Below, piece after piece: positions 1-7,376 of a DNA stretch of 22,270 nucleotides (positions within the stretch are counted from its first letter, which is position 1; each line of letters begins with the position of its first letter). A program made the translations under genes and the position numbers. The stretch covers positions 1 to 22,270 of the forward strand of contig DUZD01000013.1 in NCBI GenBank assembly GCA_013349695.1, in the 5' to 3' direction. Under the pieces are notes generated by a model, which saw only the letters and a program-made list of their open reading frames with translations, ran no database searches and was not told the DNA's origin. This stretch comes from Rhodospirillaceae bacterium (GTDB lineage Bacteria > Pseudomonadota > Alphaproteobacteria > Rhodospirillales > 2-02-FULL-58-16).

Positions 1-1
1 C

Positions 2-895
2 ATGCGAAAATACATGCCCAGGAAAGGCAAGTTGGGACTGGAGATGATGCTGGCCACGTGCACGGTTCAGGTGAACTTGGATTACAGCTCGGAAGCCGGC
101 ATGGTGCGCATGTTCCGGGCGGCGCTGGCGTTGCAGCCGATCGCCACGGCGTTGTGGGCCAACTCGCCGTTCAAGGAAGGCAAGCCGTCTGGCTATCTCA
201 GCTACCGCAGCCACGTCTGGACCGACACCGACCCGGACCGTTGCGGCACCCTTCCGTTTGTCTTCGAGGCCGGCTTCGGGTTCGAACGCTACGTGGATTA
301 CATGCTCGACGTTCCCATGTACTTTGTCCACAGGCAAGGAAAGTACATTGATGCCGCCGGCCAGTCCTTCCGTGATTTCCTCGCCGGCAAGCTGCCGGCA
401 TTGCCCGGCGCCTACCCCACCCTCGATGACTGGAGCGACCATTTGACGACCGCCTTTCCCGAAGTCCGGCTCAAGCAGTTTCTGGAAATGCGCGGCGCCG
501 ATGGCGGACCGTGGAGCCGGCTTTGCGCTCTACCGGCGTTCTGGGTCGGCCTGCTTTACGACACGGACGCTCTCGACGCCGCCTGGGATATGGTCAAGAA
601 CTGGACGCCGGAAGAACACGCCGGCTTGCGGCGCGAGGTGCCGCGTCTGGCCCTCAACACACCCTTCGGAAGCGGTTGCCTCGGCGATGTCGCTCTCGAC
701 GTGCTGGAGATCGCCCATGAAGGATTGTCCCGGCGGGCCAGGTTGGACGGCGTCGGACTCGACGAAACCCACTTTCTGATGCCATTATTTCACATTGCCG
801 AATCCGGTTTCACTCCCGCCGAGGAGCTTCTCGCGGCTTTCGACAGGCGCTGGCGGGGAGAAGTCGATCCTGTTTTCAAGGAATATGCCTACTGA
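2..895 (+). CDS. gshA: Glutamate-cysteine ligase, C-terminal part (5' end outside window)
   Basis: This enzyme joins glutamate and cysteine with ATP, the first and rate-limiting step of cytosolic glutathione synthesis. The frame is open from the left edge, so the first ATG is internal and only about 297 C-terminal residues of a usual ~450 are visible. The stretches CTVQVNLDY (about 20-28) and GYLSYRSHVWTDTDPDR (about 64-80) are typical of the plant/alphaproteobacterial GCS2-type ligase, as are the ALQPIATALWANSPF segment before them and the aromatic-rich DVPMYFVHR segment after. The stop is TGA at 893-895. The downstream EAL gene lies on the same strand 93 bp away and has its own candidate regulatory repeat, so cotranscription is uncertain. 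Identification is by family recall; the missing N-terminus cannot be assessed. Confidence 0.9.
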   Translation: MRKYMPRKGKLGLEMMLATCTVQVNLDYSSEAGMVRMFRAALALQPIATALWANSPFKEGKPSGYLSYRSHVWTDTDPDRCGTLPFVFEAGFGFERYVDYMLDVPMYFVHRQGKYIDAAGQSFRDFLAGKLPALPGAYPTLDDWSDHLTTAFPEVRLKQFLEMRGADGGPWSRLCALPAFWVGLLYDTDALDAAWDMVKNWTPEEHAGLRREVPRLALNTPFGSGCLGDVALDVLEIAHEGLSRRARLDGVGLDETHFLMPLFHIAESGFTPAEELLAAFDRRWRGEVDPVFKEYAY

Positions 896-918
896 GCAAA
901 GGTCGTGGAACGATGACG

Positions 919-939
919 GGATACTATATGATTGTATCC
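919..939 (+). promoter_or_regulatory. Perfect 6-bp inverted repeat over a -10-like box, upstream of the EAL gene
   Basis: GGATAC (919-924) and GTATCC (934-939) form a perfect inverted repeat with a 9-base AT-rich centre. The centre contains TATGAT (927-932), one base from a consensus -10 box. No convincing -35 box lies 17 bases upstream. It could be an operator covering a promoter for the EAL gene or a small RNA hairpin. It also overlaps a TTG at 932 that opens a longer EAL frame, which argues for the later ATG as the start. Confidence 0.25.
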
Positions 940-988
940 ACTTGCTCCTGGCGGTTCATACCAACCCCTTCGAGTTTCTAGACGCGAC

Positions 989-2185
989 ATGCATGGCGCC
1001 GACATCCAACTCAAGGAAATAGAATCAGCCCTTCTTGCCGAAGAGTTGACCTTCCACTACCAGCCGAAAGTTTCCTTTCTCACCGGTGAAATTATCGGCT
1101 GCGAGGCCCTGTTGCGCTGGCTCAATCCCGACGGCACGGTGATTCTTCCCGACGATTTCCTGCCCCAGGCCGAAAGCTCCGGTTTCATCACCGAGATCAC
1201 CGCCGTCATGCTGCCGAAGCTCATCGAGGATATCGAAGCCCTGCGGGCTGTCAAATCGGATATCCAGGTCGCTTTCAACATCTCGGCGCTCGATCTGCGC
1301 TCGCCTTATCTGGTGAAAATGTTGCGCAGCTTTATCGGCGGCCGGCGCATCGACCCGGGAAACATCCAAATCGAAATCACCGAAACCGCCGTTGTCGACG
1401 CCAGCGAACGGGTTCGAACGGGCCTGCTCGATCTGGTCGCGCTCGGCATCGAACTCGTCATGGATGACTACGGCACCGGCTATTCGTCCCTCGAAATGTT
1501 AAGCCGGATGCCGTTTTCCGCCCTCAAGCTGGACCAGGGAGTGGTCCGGCGGATGACCGAGGACGCCAAGAACACCCATATCGTCCGTTCCAGTCTTTAC
1601 CTGGCCCGCGAATTGTCCATAAAAACCGTCGCCGAAGGCGTCGAAACGGCGGCGATTTATGCATTTCTTTTGGCTTCCGGCTGCAACGAAGCGCAGGGAT
1701 TTTGGATCGGCGAGGCGGCGTCCCGCGACGATTTTGTCGCCCTTTGCAAGCAGCGGCGGCGGTGGCCGGCTTCTTCCTATGGCCTGTTATACAACGCTTG
1801 GGTCAACCATATTTCCTACCGCCAAAAAGTCCTCGACTTGGTTCATACCCTGATGCTGACCAAACCCGGCGAATGGGGCCAATTGCCGAAAATGGAGCTA
1901 TCCCACAGCCCGGCCCGATGCCGGTTGGGACAATGGTATCGCGATGCAAGCCATGGCGGCGGTTCACCGGACTACATGCGTCTGGAGGGGCCTCATCGGT
2001 TGATGCACGCGGCCGGCGAGTCATTGGTTCGCGCCGCCCAATCGAACCCCGAACCCGACGTCGTTATCAAGGCGATCAAGGCTTTCCTGGAGTACTCGGA
2101 CGTCGTCGACGCCGAGGTTTCGAACATCGTCGAACGATGGATGGAGAAGTCCTTGCGCCAATCCCTCCGGCCGGACGACGAATAA
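989..2185 (+). CDS. EAL-domain c-di-GMP phosphodiesterase with C-terminal CZB zinc-sensing domain
   Basis: Predicted cytoplasmic enzyme of 398 residues that linearises c-di-GMP. The EAL domain (about 5-255) keeps the family's metal and catalytic residues: EALLRW (39-44), Asn97 in FNIS, Glu129 in IEITE, Asp159-Asp160 in DDYGTGYSSL, Lys180 and Glu216 in VAEGVE. It should therefore be active. Residues about 270-385 match the chemoreceptor zinc-binding (CZB) pattern: His274, then CRLGQW with Cys311, then HRLMH with His336 and His340. This 3His/1Cys set binds zinc in CZB proteins such as the cyclase DgcZ. No membrane segment or signal peptide is seen. An in-frame TTG at 932 would add 19 residues, but these resemble no domain and cross an inverted repeat, so the ATG at 989 is preferred. 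Zinc control of c-di-GMP breakdown is inference from the domains. Confidence 0.88.
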   Translation: MHGADIQLKEIESALLAEELTFHYQPKVSFLTGEIIGCEALLRWLNPDGTVILPDDFLPQAESSGFITEITAVMLPKLIEDIEALRAVKSDIQVAFNISALDLRSPYLVKMLRSFIGGRRIDPGNIQIEITETAVVDASERVRTGLLDLVALGIELVMDDYGTGYSSLEMLSRMPFSALKLDQGVVRRMTEDAKNTHIVRSSLYLARELSIKTVAEGVETAAIYAFLLASGCNEAQGFWIGEAASRDDFVALCKQRRRWPASSYGLLYNAWVNHISYRQKVLDLVHTLMLTKPGEWGQLPKMELSHSPARCRLGQWYRDASHGGGSPDYMRLEGPHRLMHAAGESLVRAAQSNPEPDVVIKAIKAFLEYSDVVDAEVSNIVERWMEKSLRQSLRPDDE

Positions 2186-2212
2186 TACCCCGCCGAACTT
2201 GCGGCCGGACTC

Positions 2213-3646
2213 TCAGACCGCCGTGCCGCCGACAGTCAGATTGTCGACCTTGATCGTCGGCTGGCCGACGCCGACCGGCACGCCCTGACCGTCCTTGCCG
2301 CAGGTTCCGACGCCGGGGTCGAATTCCATGTCGGCGCCGATCATCGAAACCTCGTTCAGCACTTCGGGACCGCTGCCGATCAGGGTCGCTCCCTTGACCG
2401 GGGGGCCTATTTTCCCGTCCTCGACGAGATAGGCTTCGGTGCAGGAGAAAACGAATTTGCCGGACGTGATGTCGACCTGGCCACCGCCGAAATTTACCGC
2501 GTAAAGGCCCTTGCCGACGGTACCGATGATCTCTGCCGGGTCGTCCGCGCCGGCCAGCATGTAGGTGTTGGTCATTCTGGGAATCGGCGCGTGGGCGAAG
2601 GATTGCCGGCGGCCGTTGCCGGTGGAGGCGGTGCCCATCAGGCGGGCGTTCATGCGGTCGTGGAGGAACCCTTTGAGGATGCCGTCCTCGATCAGCACGG
2701 TGCGCTGGCTGGACGTTCCCTCGTCGTCGATGGTGAGCGAGCCACGGCGGTCTTCGATGCTGCCGTCGTCGATGACGGTGACGCCGGCGGCGGCGATTCG
2801 TTCTCCCATCAGTCCGCAAAAAGCCGACGTCTTCTTGCGGTTGAAATCGCCTTCGAGGCCGTGACCGATGGCTTCGTGGAGGAGGATGCCGGGCCACCCG
2901 GGTCCGAGGACCACTGGCATTTCGCCGGCCGGCGCCGGCACCGATTCGAGATTGACCAAGGCTTGGCGCAGGGCCTCGTCGACGCTGGCCCGCCAAGTCT
3001 CGGGCCGGAGATAGCGCTCGTAGGTGACGCGGCCGCCGACGCCGCGGCCGCCCGTTTCCATGCGCCCGTCCTTCTCCACCACCACCGAGACGTTGAAACG
3101 CACCAGGGGCCGGATGTCGCCGGCGCGAACGCCGTCCGGGCGCAGGATCTGCACCGCCTGCCACTGACCCATGAGCGACGCCGAAACCTGACGGACGCGC
3201 TCATCCTTGGCGCGGGCGTATGAATTCACGTCGGCAAGCAACTTCACCTTGCTTTCGTGATCGACCAGGCCGAGCGGGTTGGTATCGGCATAGAAGCTCC
3301 GGTTGGTGCCGGAGGGGGGCTGGGCGAAGGCGCCGCCATGGCCCTTGCTGACCGCTTTGACGGTCTCGCCGGCGCGGCGAATGGCTTCCAGGGAGAGTTC
3401 CGAGGCATGGGAATAGCCGGTTGCCTCGCCGCAAACGGCGCGTAGCCCGAACCCTTGCGTGGTGTTGAAACTAGCGCTTTTCAGGTGGCCGTCATCGTAG
3501 ACGAGCGCTTCGGACTGGCAGTATTCCAGATAAAGTTCGCCGTCGTCGGCGCCAGCCAGGGACTCCTCGACGATGGCCTCGACGCCGCCCCGGTCGAGGC
3601 CGGCGCGGTTAAAAAACAAATCGTCGGTGGCGGCGAGGTCGGTCAT
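2213..3646 (-). CDS. tldD: TldD metalloprotease subunit
   Basis: TldD is the zinc-carrying subunit of the TldD/TldE (PmbA) protease, which degrades unfolded peptides and trims leader peptides of some modified peptides and, in some bacteria, acts on the CcdA antitoxin. The 477-residue product has the usual length. The zinc motif HEAIGH is at about 257-262, followed by GLEGDFNRKKTSAF, and the third-ligand Cys is at about 449 in GTCGKDGQG. The chosen ATG (3644-3646) gives the start MTDLAATDDLFF and has GAAAG just upstream; a TTG at 3700 would add 18 residues unlike the family. The gene converges on the EAL gene with a 27-bp gap and is divergent from the cyclic-nucleotide-binding protein gene. 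Its partner TldE is not in the window. It shows no sign of damage. Confidence 0.95.
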   Translation of the reverse strand: MTDLAATDDLFFNRAGLDRGGVEAIVEESLAGADDGELYLEYCQSEALVYDDGHLKSASFNTTQGFGLRAVCGEATGYSHASELSLEAIRRAGETVKAVSKGHGGAFAQPPSGTNRSFYADTNPLGLVDHESKVKLLADVNSYARAKDERVRQVSASLMGQWQAVQILRPDGVRAGDIRPLVRFNVSVVVEKDGRMETGGRGVGGRVTYERYLRPETWRASVDEALRQALVNLESVPAPAGEMPVVLGPGWPGILLHEAIGHGLEGDFNRKKTSAFCGLMGERIAAAGVTVIDDGSIEDRRGSLTIDDEGTSSQRTVLIEDGILKGFLHDRMNARLMGTASTGNGRRQSFAHAPIPRMTNTYMLAGADDPAEIIGTVGKGLYAVNFGGGQVDITSGKFVFSCTEAYLVEDGKIGPPVKGATLIGSGPEVLNEVSMIGADMEFDPGVGTCGKDGQGVPVGVGQPTIKVDNLTVGGTAV

Positions 3647-3805
3647 CGGTCTTTCATCAAGCCTGCTTATAAACAAGGCATGCCGAACGGGCGATATCAA
3701 GAGGAAAACTAAAAAAAAACGGCCGCGCCCAGGGCAATCGACGGAAATATCTCATACGCCGCTGGCGTTGAGCCCCGTTTGGCCGCCGCCGAAACCCGGC
3801 CGTGC

Positions 3806-3820
3806 CCCGCTTAAAGCGGG
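3806..3820 (+). promoter_or_regulatory. Perfect 7-bp palindrome in the divergent tldD / cyclic-nucleotide-binding protein gap
   Basis: CCCGCTT and AAGCGGG are separated by one A. The palindrome sits in the 271-bp gap between divergent genes. No T-run follows on either strand, so it does not look like a terminator. A dyad-symmetric operator or a small hairpin is possible. TTGAAA (3829-3834) just right of it resembles a -35 box but no clear -10 follows. The rest of the gap holds an A-run at about 3711-3719 and nothing else recognisable. Confidence 0.25.
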
Positions 3821-3917
3821 AAAGCTCCTTGAAATTAAACGAAATCCCCGGCACAAACGTTGCAGACATCGCAAATGCCGCAAACGTCGGGCCTCGCAAG
3901 CAAAAGGAGGAAGGACC

Positions 3918-4556
3918 ATGCCCAATCCGGCGGACCTGCCTTGGGTCGATATGATCGGCTATTCGGGCGGCGCCCTCACCATTTGGGGGATGTTCCGCAA
4001 AACCATGATCCCGTTGCGCCTGGGAGCCATCGGCGGCAACGTCGGTTTCCTTATTTTCGGCCTGCTGGCGCCCAGCTATCCGACCTTGATCACGCATGCC
4101 GTCTTGTTGCCGCTCAATACCATCAGAATGTTCCAAATGATGCGCCTGGTCAGGGAAATCCGCGAATCTTCCGGCCAAGATAACAGCCTGGAGCCGTTGT
4201 TGCCGTTCATGCGCCGGGAACAGTCGAAAGCCGGAACGGTGCTTTTCCGCAAGGACTACCGGCCGGACCGGATGATCGTCATTCATTCCGGGACGGTGCT
4301 CTTGGAGGAACTCGGCACCCGTTGCGGCGAAGGCGACGTGCTGGGCGAGATCGGCGCCTTCACCCCCGACAACCACCGCACCTGCACGGCGGTCTGCGAG
4401 ACGGACTGCGTGTTTCATACCTTGTCGAACGAGGCGATGGTGCAGCTCTATTACCAGAATCCGCGCTTCGGGATGTTCATCGTCCGCATCATCGTGCAGA
4501 GACTGCTGAAGAACTGGCGGGACGCCAACGCCGCCACCAAACCAATGCCGATGTGA
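3918..4556 (+). CDS. Three-helix membrane protein with C-terminal cyclic-nucleotide-binding domain
   Basis: A 212-residue predicted inner-membrane protein. Hydrophobic segments lie at about 10-27, 33-50 and 54-77. A cyclic-nucleotide-binding fold follows (about 95-200): the phosphate-binding cassette reads VLGEIGAF with Glu144, and HRTCT with Arg154 keeps the ligand-contacting Arg. There is no effector domain after it, so the output is unknown. The layout, three helices then one cNMP domain, recalls Popeye-domain proteins; homology is not claimed. The start is well supported by AAGGAGG at 3904-3910, eight bases before the ATG; an upstream extension of the frame is rejected for that reason. 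It is divergent from tldD and converges on the acyltransferase-hydrolase gene, so it is probably monocistronic. The ligand (cAMP, cGMP or none) cannot be told from sequence. Confidence 0.8.
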   Translation: MPNPADLPWVDMIGYSGGALTIWGMFRKTMIPLRLGAIGGNVGFLIFGLLAPSYPTLITHAVLLPLNTIRMFQMMRLVREIRESSGQDNSLEPLLPFMRREQSKAGTVLFRKDYRPDRMIVIHSGTVLLEELGTRCGEGDVLGEIGAFTPDNHRTCTAVCETDCVFHTLSNEAMVQLYYQNPRFGMFIVRIIVQRLLKNWRDANAATKPMPM

Positions 4557-4675
4557 CCCCGAAGAATTGATGAGATGCCTTGCACCCGTGGTTTACATCA
4601 AATTTCTTACAAAAGACAAAAAATAGGAATTTAAATGCGTACGGTGTCCCCCGACTGTTTCGGAAACAGCGGCGG

Positions 4676-6970
4676 TCATTGCCTATTTTTGTCCGCCGGC
4701 GACGAAAGGGAAGAGACGAACTCGATCACCATCTCCTGGCAGCCGCCGATGTTTTCGTTGAGGATTCCGTGCCGTTCCGAGATGACCAGGCGAAGCGTCT
4801 TGTCCCCGGACCCGAGCCGGTCATGGATCAGTTTCGCGCTCGCCGGATCGACGACCCGGTCTTCCGTGGCTTGAATGACCATTGCCGGGCATTCGACGTC
4901 CGGCAAACGATTTTCCAATTCCTCGACGAGGCGGCGGAGCTCATAGAGACCGTGGAGCGGCACGTTACGGTAATTGATGTGCGGATGCTCGGACTCGTTC
5001 GGGCGAAAGGGCATGATGCCTTCAAAGGACGACAGCCAGCGGATCAGTTTGTTGGCGCCGTGAACCAACGGCACGAAGATCAGGTTCCGGTTCATGAATT
5101 TCAGTGGCGCCGAGACGGCCGCCACTCCGGCCAGCCCGTCGGGGCGCTCGGCGGCCAGAAGCAGCGCCAGCGAGCCGCCGGTGGAAAATCCGACCACACA
5201 AATCCGCTCGGCGAAAGCCGACATGATCCGGTATCCCCGCCGTACCGGTTCCAGCCAATCCCGCCAGCTTCGCTCGCGCAGATCCCAGGGCGAAGTCCCA
5301 TGCCCGGTCAGGCGTACGGCGATAACCGGGTGGGAGGCGGCGGCGAGCTTTTCCGCCAGCGGCCGCATTTCGGCGGGCGAGGCGAGAAACCCGTGAACCA
5401 GGACGACCCCCAGGGGATTGCCGCCATCCGGCAGTAGCATATAGGGTGCGCCGCTCTCGCTCGCCGTTTCCTGGCGGTTGATTTCGTCGTAGCGCGGCTT
5501 GTCGAAAAACCGCTTGGACCTGGCGTAGGAAACCTGTTCATCGTCGAAAAGCAATCGCGCCAGCGTCCGCTTGCCGATTGCCGGGGCGTCCTCCAACGCC
5601 TGTTCCAAGGCCCGATTGGCGGCGGCGATCGGCGCCATTTCGTTGGCGTAGACCGAAACCAGGTTTTCCAGTCTGATCTCGTCAAATCCGTGCTCCTCGC
5701 GCAGCTTGGGGAGAAAGCCGAGGCGGCCATCTTTCAATTCCACCAGCTCGGAAGCCGCTTTCGAGGTGATCAGCTGCTCGAAGTCGAGACAATCCCCAGC
5801 CGGAAGGGCGCGGTATTTCTCCGGGTCGAGGAGGCTGCGGTGGAGGTGGATGGAGGCTTCCTTCTGGGCGTTCTTGATCGCCAGATAAAGGGTTTTGTGA
5901 AACAAAGAGCAATCGACTTCGGCTTGCCCCCGATCCACGAACATCAGTATCAACCGCGAGGCCAGGTGCGAGAGATTGATCGTCACCCCGGCATACATCT
6001 CGCGCATGTAGGCGTCGCGCACGTTCAGCGCCTGGCGGCCAATGGTCCTGGCGACGATGCGTTCGTCCCAGTGACGCGAATCGGCTTTCAGGTCGAACAG
6101 GGCGTCCAGGCCATCGAATCTCCGGATCAAACGGCAAAACAGCTTGCGTTTCCACCACGGCCATCTCTTCGCGAGCGCCACGCTTTCCCCGAGCCTTAAG
6201 TCCATGTCCGTTTTTTTGAACAGGATATTGCTTTCGATGAGAAGTTCCTCGGAGGCCCGTTTGCTCAGTCCGCCGGTGAAAAGCTCCACCCCTTGGCGGA
6301 GGATGTTGTCGCTGACCCGTATCGGATAGAAGGTGATGTTGGAGGGAACGATAAAGGTGGCGCGGTTGGCGGCGGCGAGGAGCGCGTCGATGTCGGTGAA
6401 TTCAAGCTTTCGCGCCCATTTCTCAAGCTGCCGGCTGTCGCCGGCGGCGTGCAGCAACAATATCGCCTGTTTGAAACCGGCGACGACCAGGGCCAGAACG
6501 GCGGCTCCCGTATGGTGCTTGCGTCTTTCATGGGCGATGCGGGAATAGACGCGGTAGCGGCCGCCGCGGTCGAGAACCCGGCGATCCTTCACCATCCCGC
6601 CCTCGGGGAAGACGATGACTTTTCTGCCGCGAAGGATCTCCCCGGCGAGAATGGGAAGCAAACGCGGATGATCGTGAGGGATGGCCCCGGCTTGCATGAG
6701 AAAGCGGGCAAAGGCGTCGCCGCTTTTAAATAACTCGGACGACGCCACGGACCGGCAAAGGGCGCCCGTCTCCTGAAAAATCAGGTATTGGGGAATAAAG
6801 GTTTCAAAACGGGCGAAGTGGTTGAAAAGAAAGATTTGGCCGGCCTCGACCTGATTTTCCTTGTGATGAAATCGGATTTCGACGCCGAGCCGCTTGCCGA
6901 TGACCGAAATGGCGCGAACGGTCCATTCATAAATCGACCTGTTGAGTTCGAATTCTTCTTCTACATCCAT
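4676..6970 (-). CDS. Acyltransferase / alpha-beta hydrolase fusion protein
   Basis: A 764-residue two-enzyme fusion. The N-terminal part (about 1-260) resembles glycerolipid acyltransferases (PlsB/PlsC type): block I reads NHFARFE (50-56), an HX4E in place of the usual HX4D, and block III reads FPEGGM (121-126). Residues 260-500 have no domain I can name. The C-terminal part (about 515-755) is an alpha/beta hydrolase: oxyanion stretch VLVHGF (about 523-528), nucleophile elbow GFSTGG with Ser596, Asp704 in ATEDRVVDP and His734 in ERHG, a complete Ser-Asp-His triad. No signal peptide or clear membrane helix is seen. The ATG at 6968-6970 has GGGTAGG a few bases upstream. It stands alone, converging on the cyclic-nucleotide-binding protein gene. 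A role in making or remodelling lipids or storage esters is inference; the substrate is unknown. Confidence 0.8.
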   Translation of the reverse strand: MDVEEEFELNRSIYEWTVRAISVIGKRLGVEIRFHHKENQVEAGQIFLFNHFARFETFIPQYLIFQETGALCRSVASSELFKSGDAFARFLMQAGAIPHDHPRLLPILAGEILRGRKVIVFPEGGMVKDRRVLDRGGRYRVYSRIAHERRKHHTGAAVLALVVAGFKQAILLLHAAGDSRQLEKWARKLEFTDIDALLAAANRATFIVPSNITFYPIRVSDNILRQGVELFTGGLSKRASEELLIESNILFKKTDMDLRLGESVALAKRWPWWKRKLFCRLIRRFDGLDALFDLKADSRHWDERIVARTIGRQALNVRDAYMREMYAGVTINLSHLASRLILMFVDRGQAEVDCSLFHKTLYLAIKNAQKEASIHLHRSLLDPEKYRALPAGDCLDFEQLITSKAASELVELKDGRLGFLPKLREEHGFDEIRLENLVSVYANEMAPIAAANRALEQALEDAPAIGKRTLARLLFDDEQVSYARSKRFFDKPRYDEINRQETASESGAPYMLLPDGGNPLGVVLVHGFLASPAEMRPLAEKLAAASHPVIAVRLTGHGTSPWDLRERSWRDWLEPVRRGYRIMSAFAERICVVGFSTGGSLALLLAAERPDGLAGVAAVSAPLKFMNRNLIFVPLVHGANKLIRWLSSFEGIMPFRPNESEHPHINYRNVPLHGLYELRRLVEELENRLPDVECPAMVIQATEDRVVDPASAKLIHDRLGSGDKTLRLVISERHGILNENIGGCQEMVIEFVSSLSSPADKNRQ

Positions 6971-7376
6971 CGGCCTACCCGAAAAATCCGCAAATGGTTC
7001 CCCCCGCCGCCAGCCCTGGGCATCATTACGGCGTCAATGGCGGTGATTTTAACAATGGTATAGGGCAAAGACGGTTGGCAGCACAAATCCGCGCGAGCAA
7101 CCAACTGGCACCATCGTTTGCCGCCGCCGGGCGCCGCCATGGCCGCCCCCGCGTCCGTCGGGCGGAGATATATCTTGCCCACTTCGTGGGATCGATCAAT
7201 CGCTCAGGATCCGCTCTACTTCAACAAGTTAGAGCAAATTTACGTATCATCGGCAAAATACCGGGAGAACTCATGCCAAGTGGCGGACCCGCCAATTCCC
7301 CGCCTTCCTGTCGCGTCATTGCCTTAGAAAGCTGGAATCCATGATTATCAATAGGTTACTGGATTCCGGTTCGGAT
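6971..7376. other. Intergenic region without a recognised gene
   Basis: No coding frame with family resemblance was found on either strand. The stretch holds a perfect short palindrome, TGGCGG-AC-CCGCCA (7281-7294), and at its right end the degenerate inverted repeat listed separately. It serves as the upstream region of the acyltransferase-hydrolase gene. No promoter stands out. Confidence 0.4.
7314..7370. repeat. Degenerate palindromic intergenic repeat
   Basis: GGAATCCA (7334-7341) and TGGATTCC (7360-7367) are a perfect 8-bp inverted pair, preceded by CGTCATT (7314-7320). The order CGTCATT...GGAATCCA...TGGATTCC resembles the common proteobacterial intergenic palindrome whose arms read CGTCATTCCCGC...GGGAATCCA and its complement. 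Here the outer right arm is missing, so it would be a worn copy. It ends a few bases before copy A of the long direct repeat. Confidence 0.3.

Noticed and set aside
2076..3164. A 362-codon reverse frame within tldD
   Set aside because: It is an alternate frame of tldD, with Arg/Pro/Gly-rich translation, and runs across the end of the EAL gene.
4655..4669. CTGTTT/AAACAG hairpin between converging genes as a terminator
   Set aside because: The stem is six A/T-rich pairs and no T-run follows on either strand.
4580..5437. A 285-codon forward frame opposite the hydrolase domain
   Set aside because: Antisense to the conserved catalytic triad region; no domain seen and no ribosome site.
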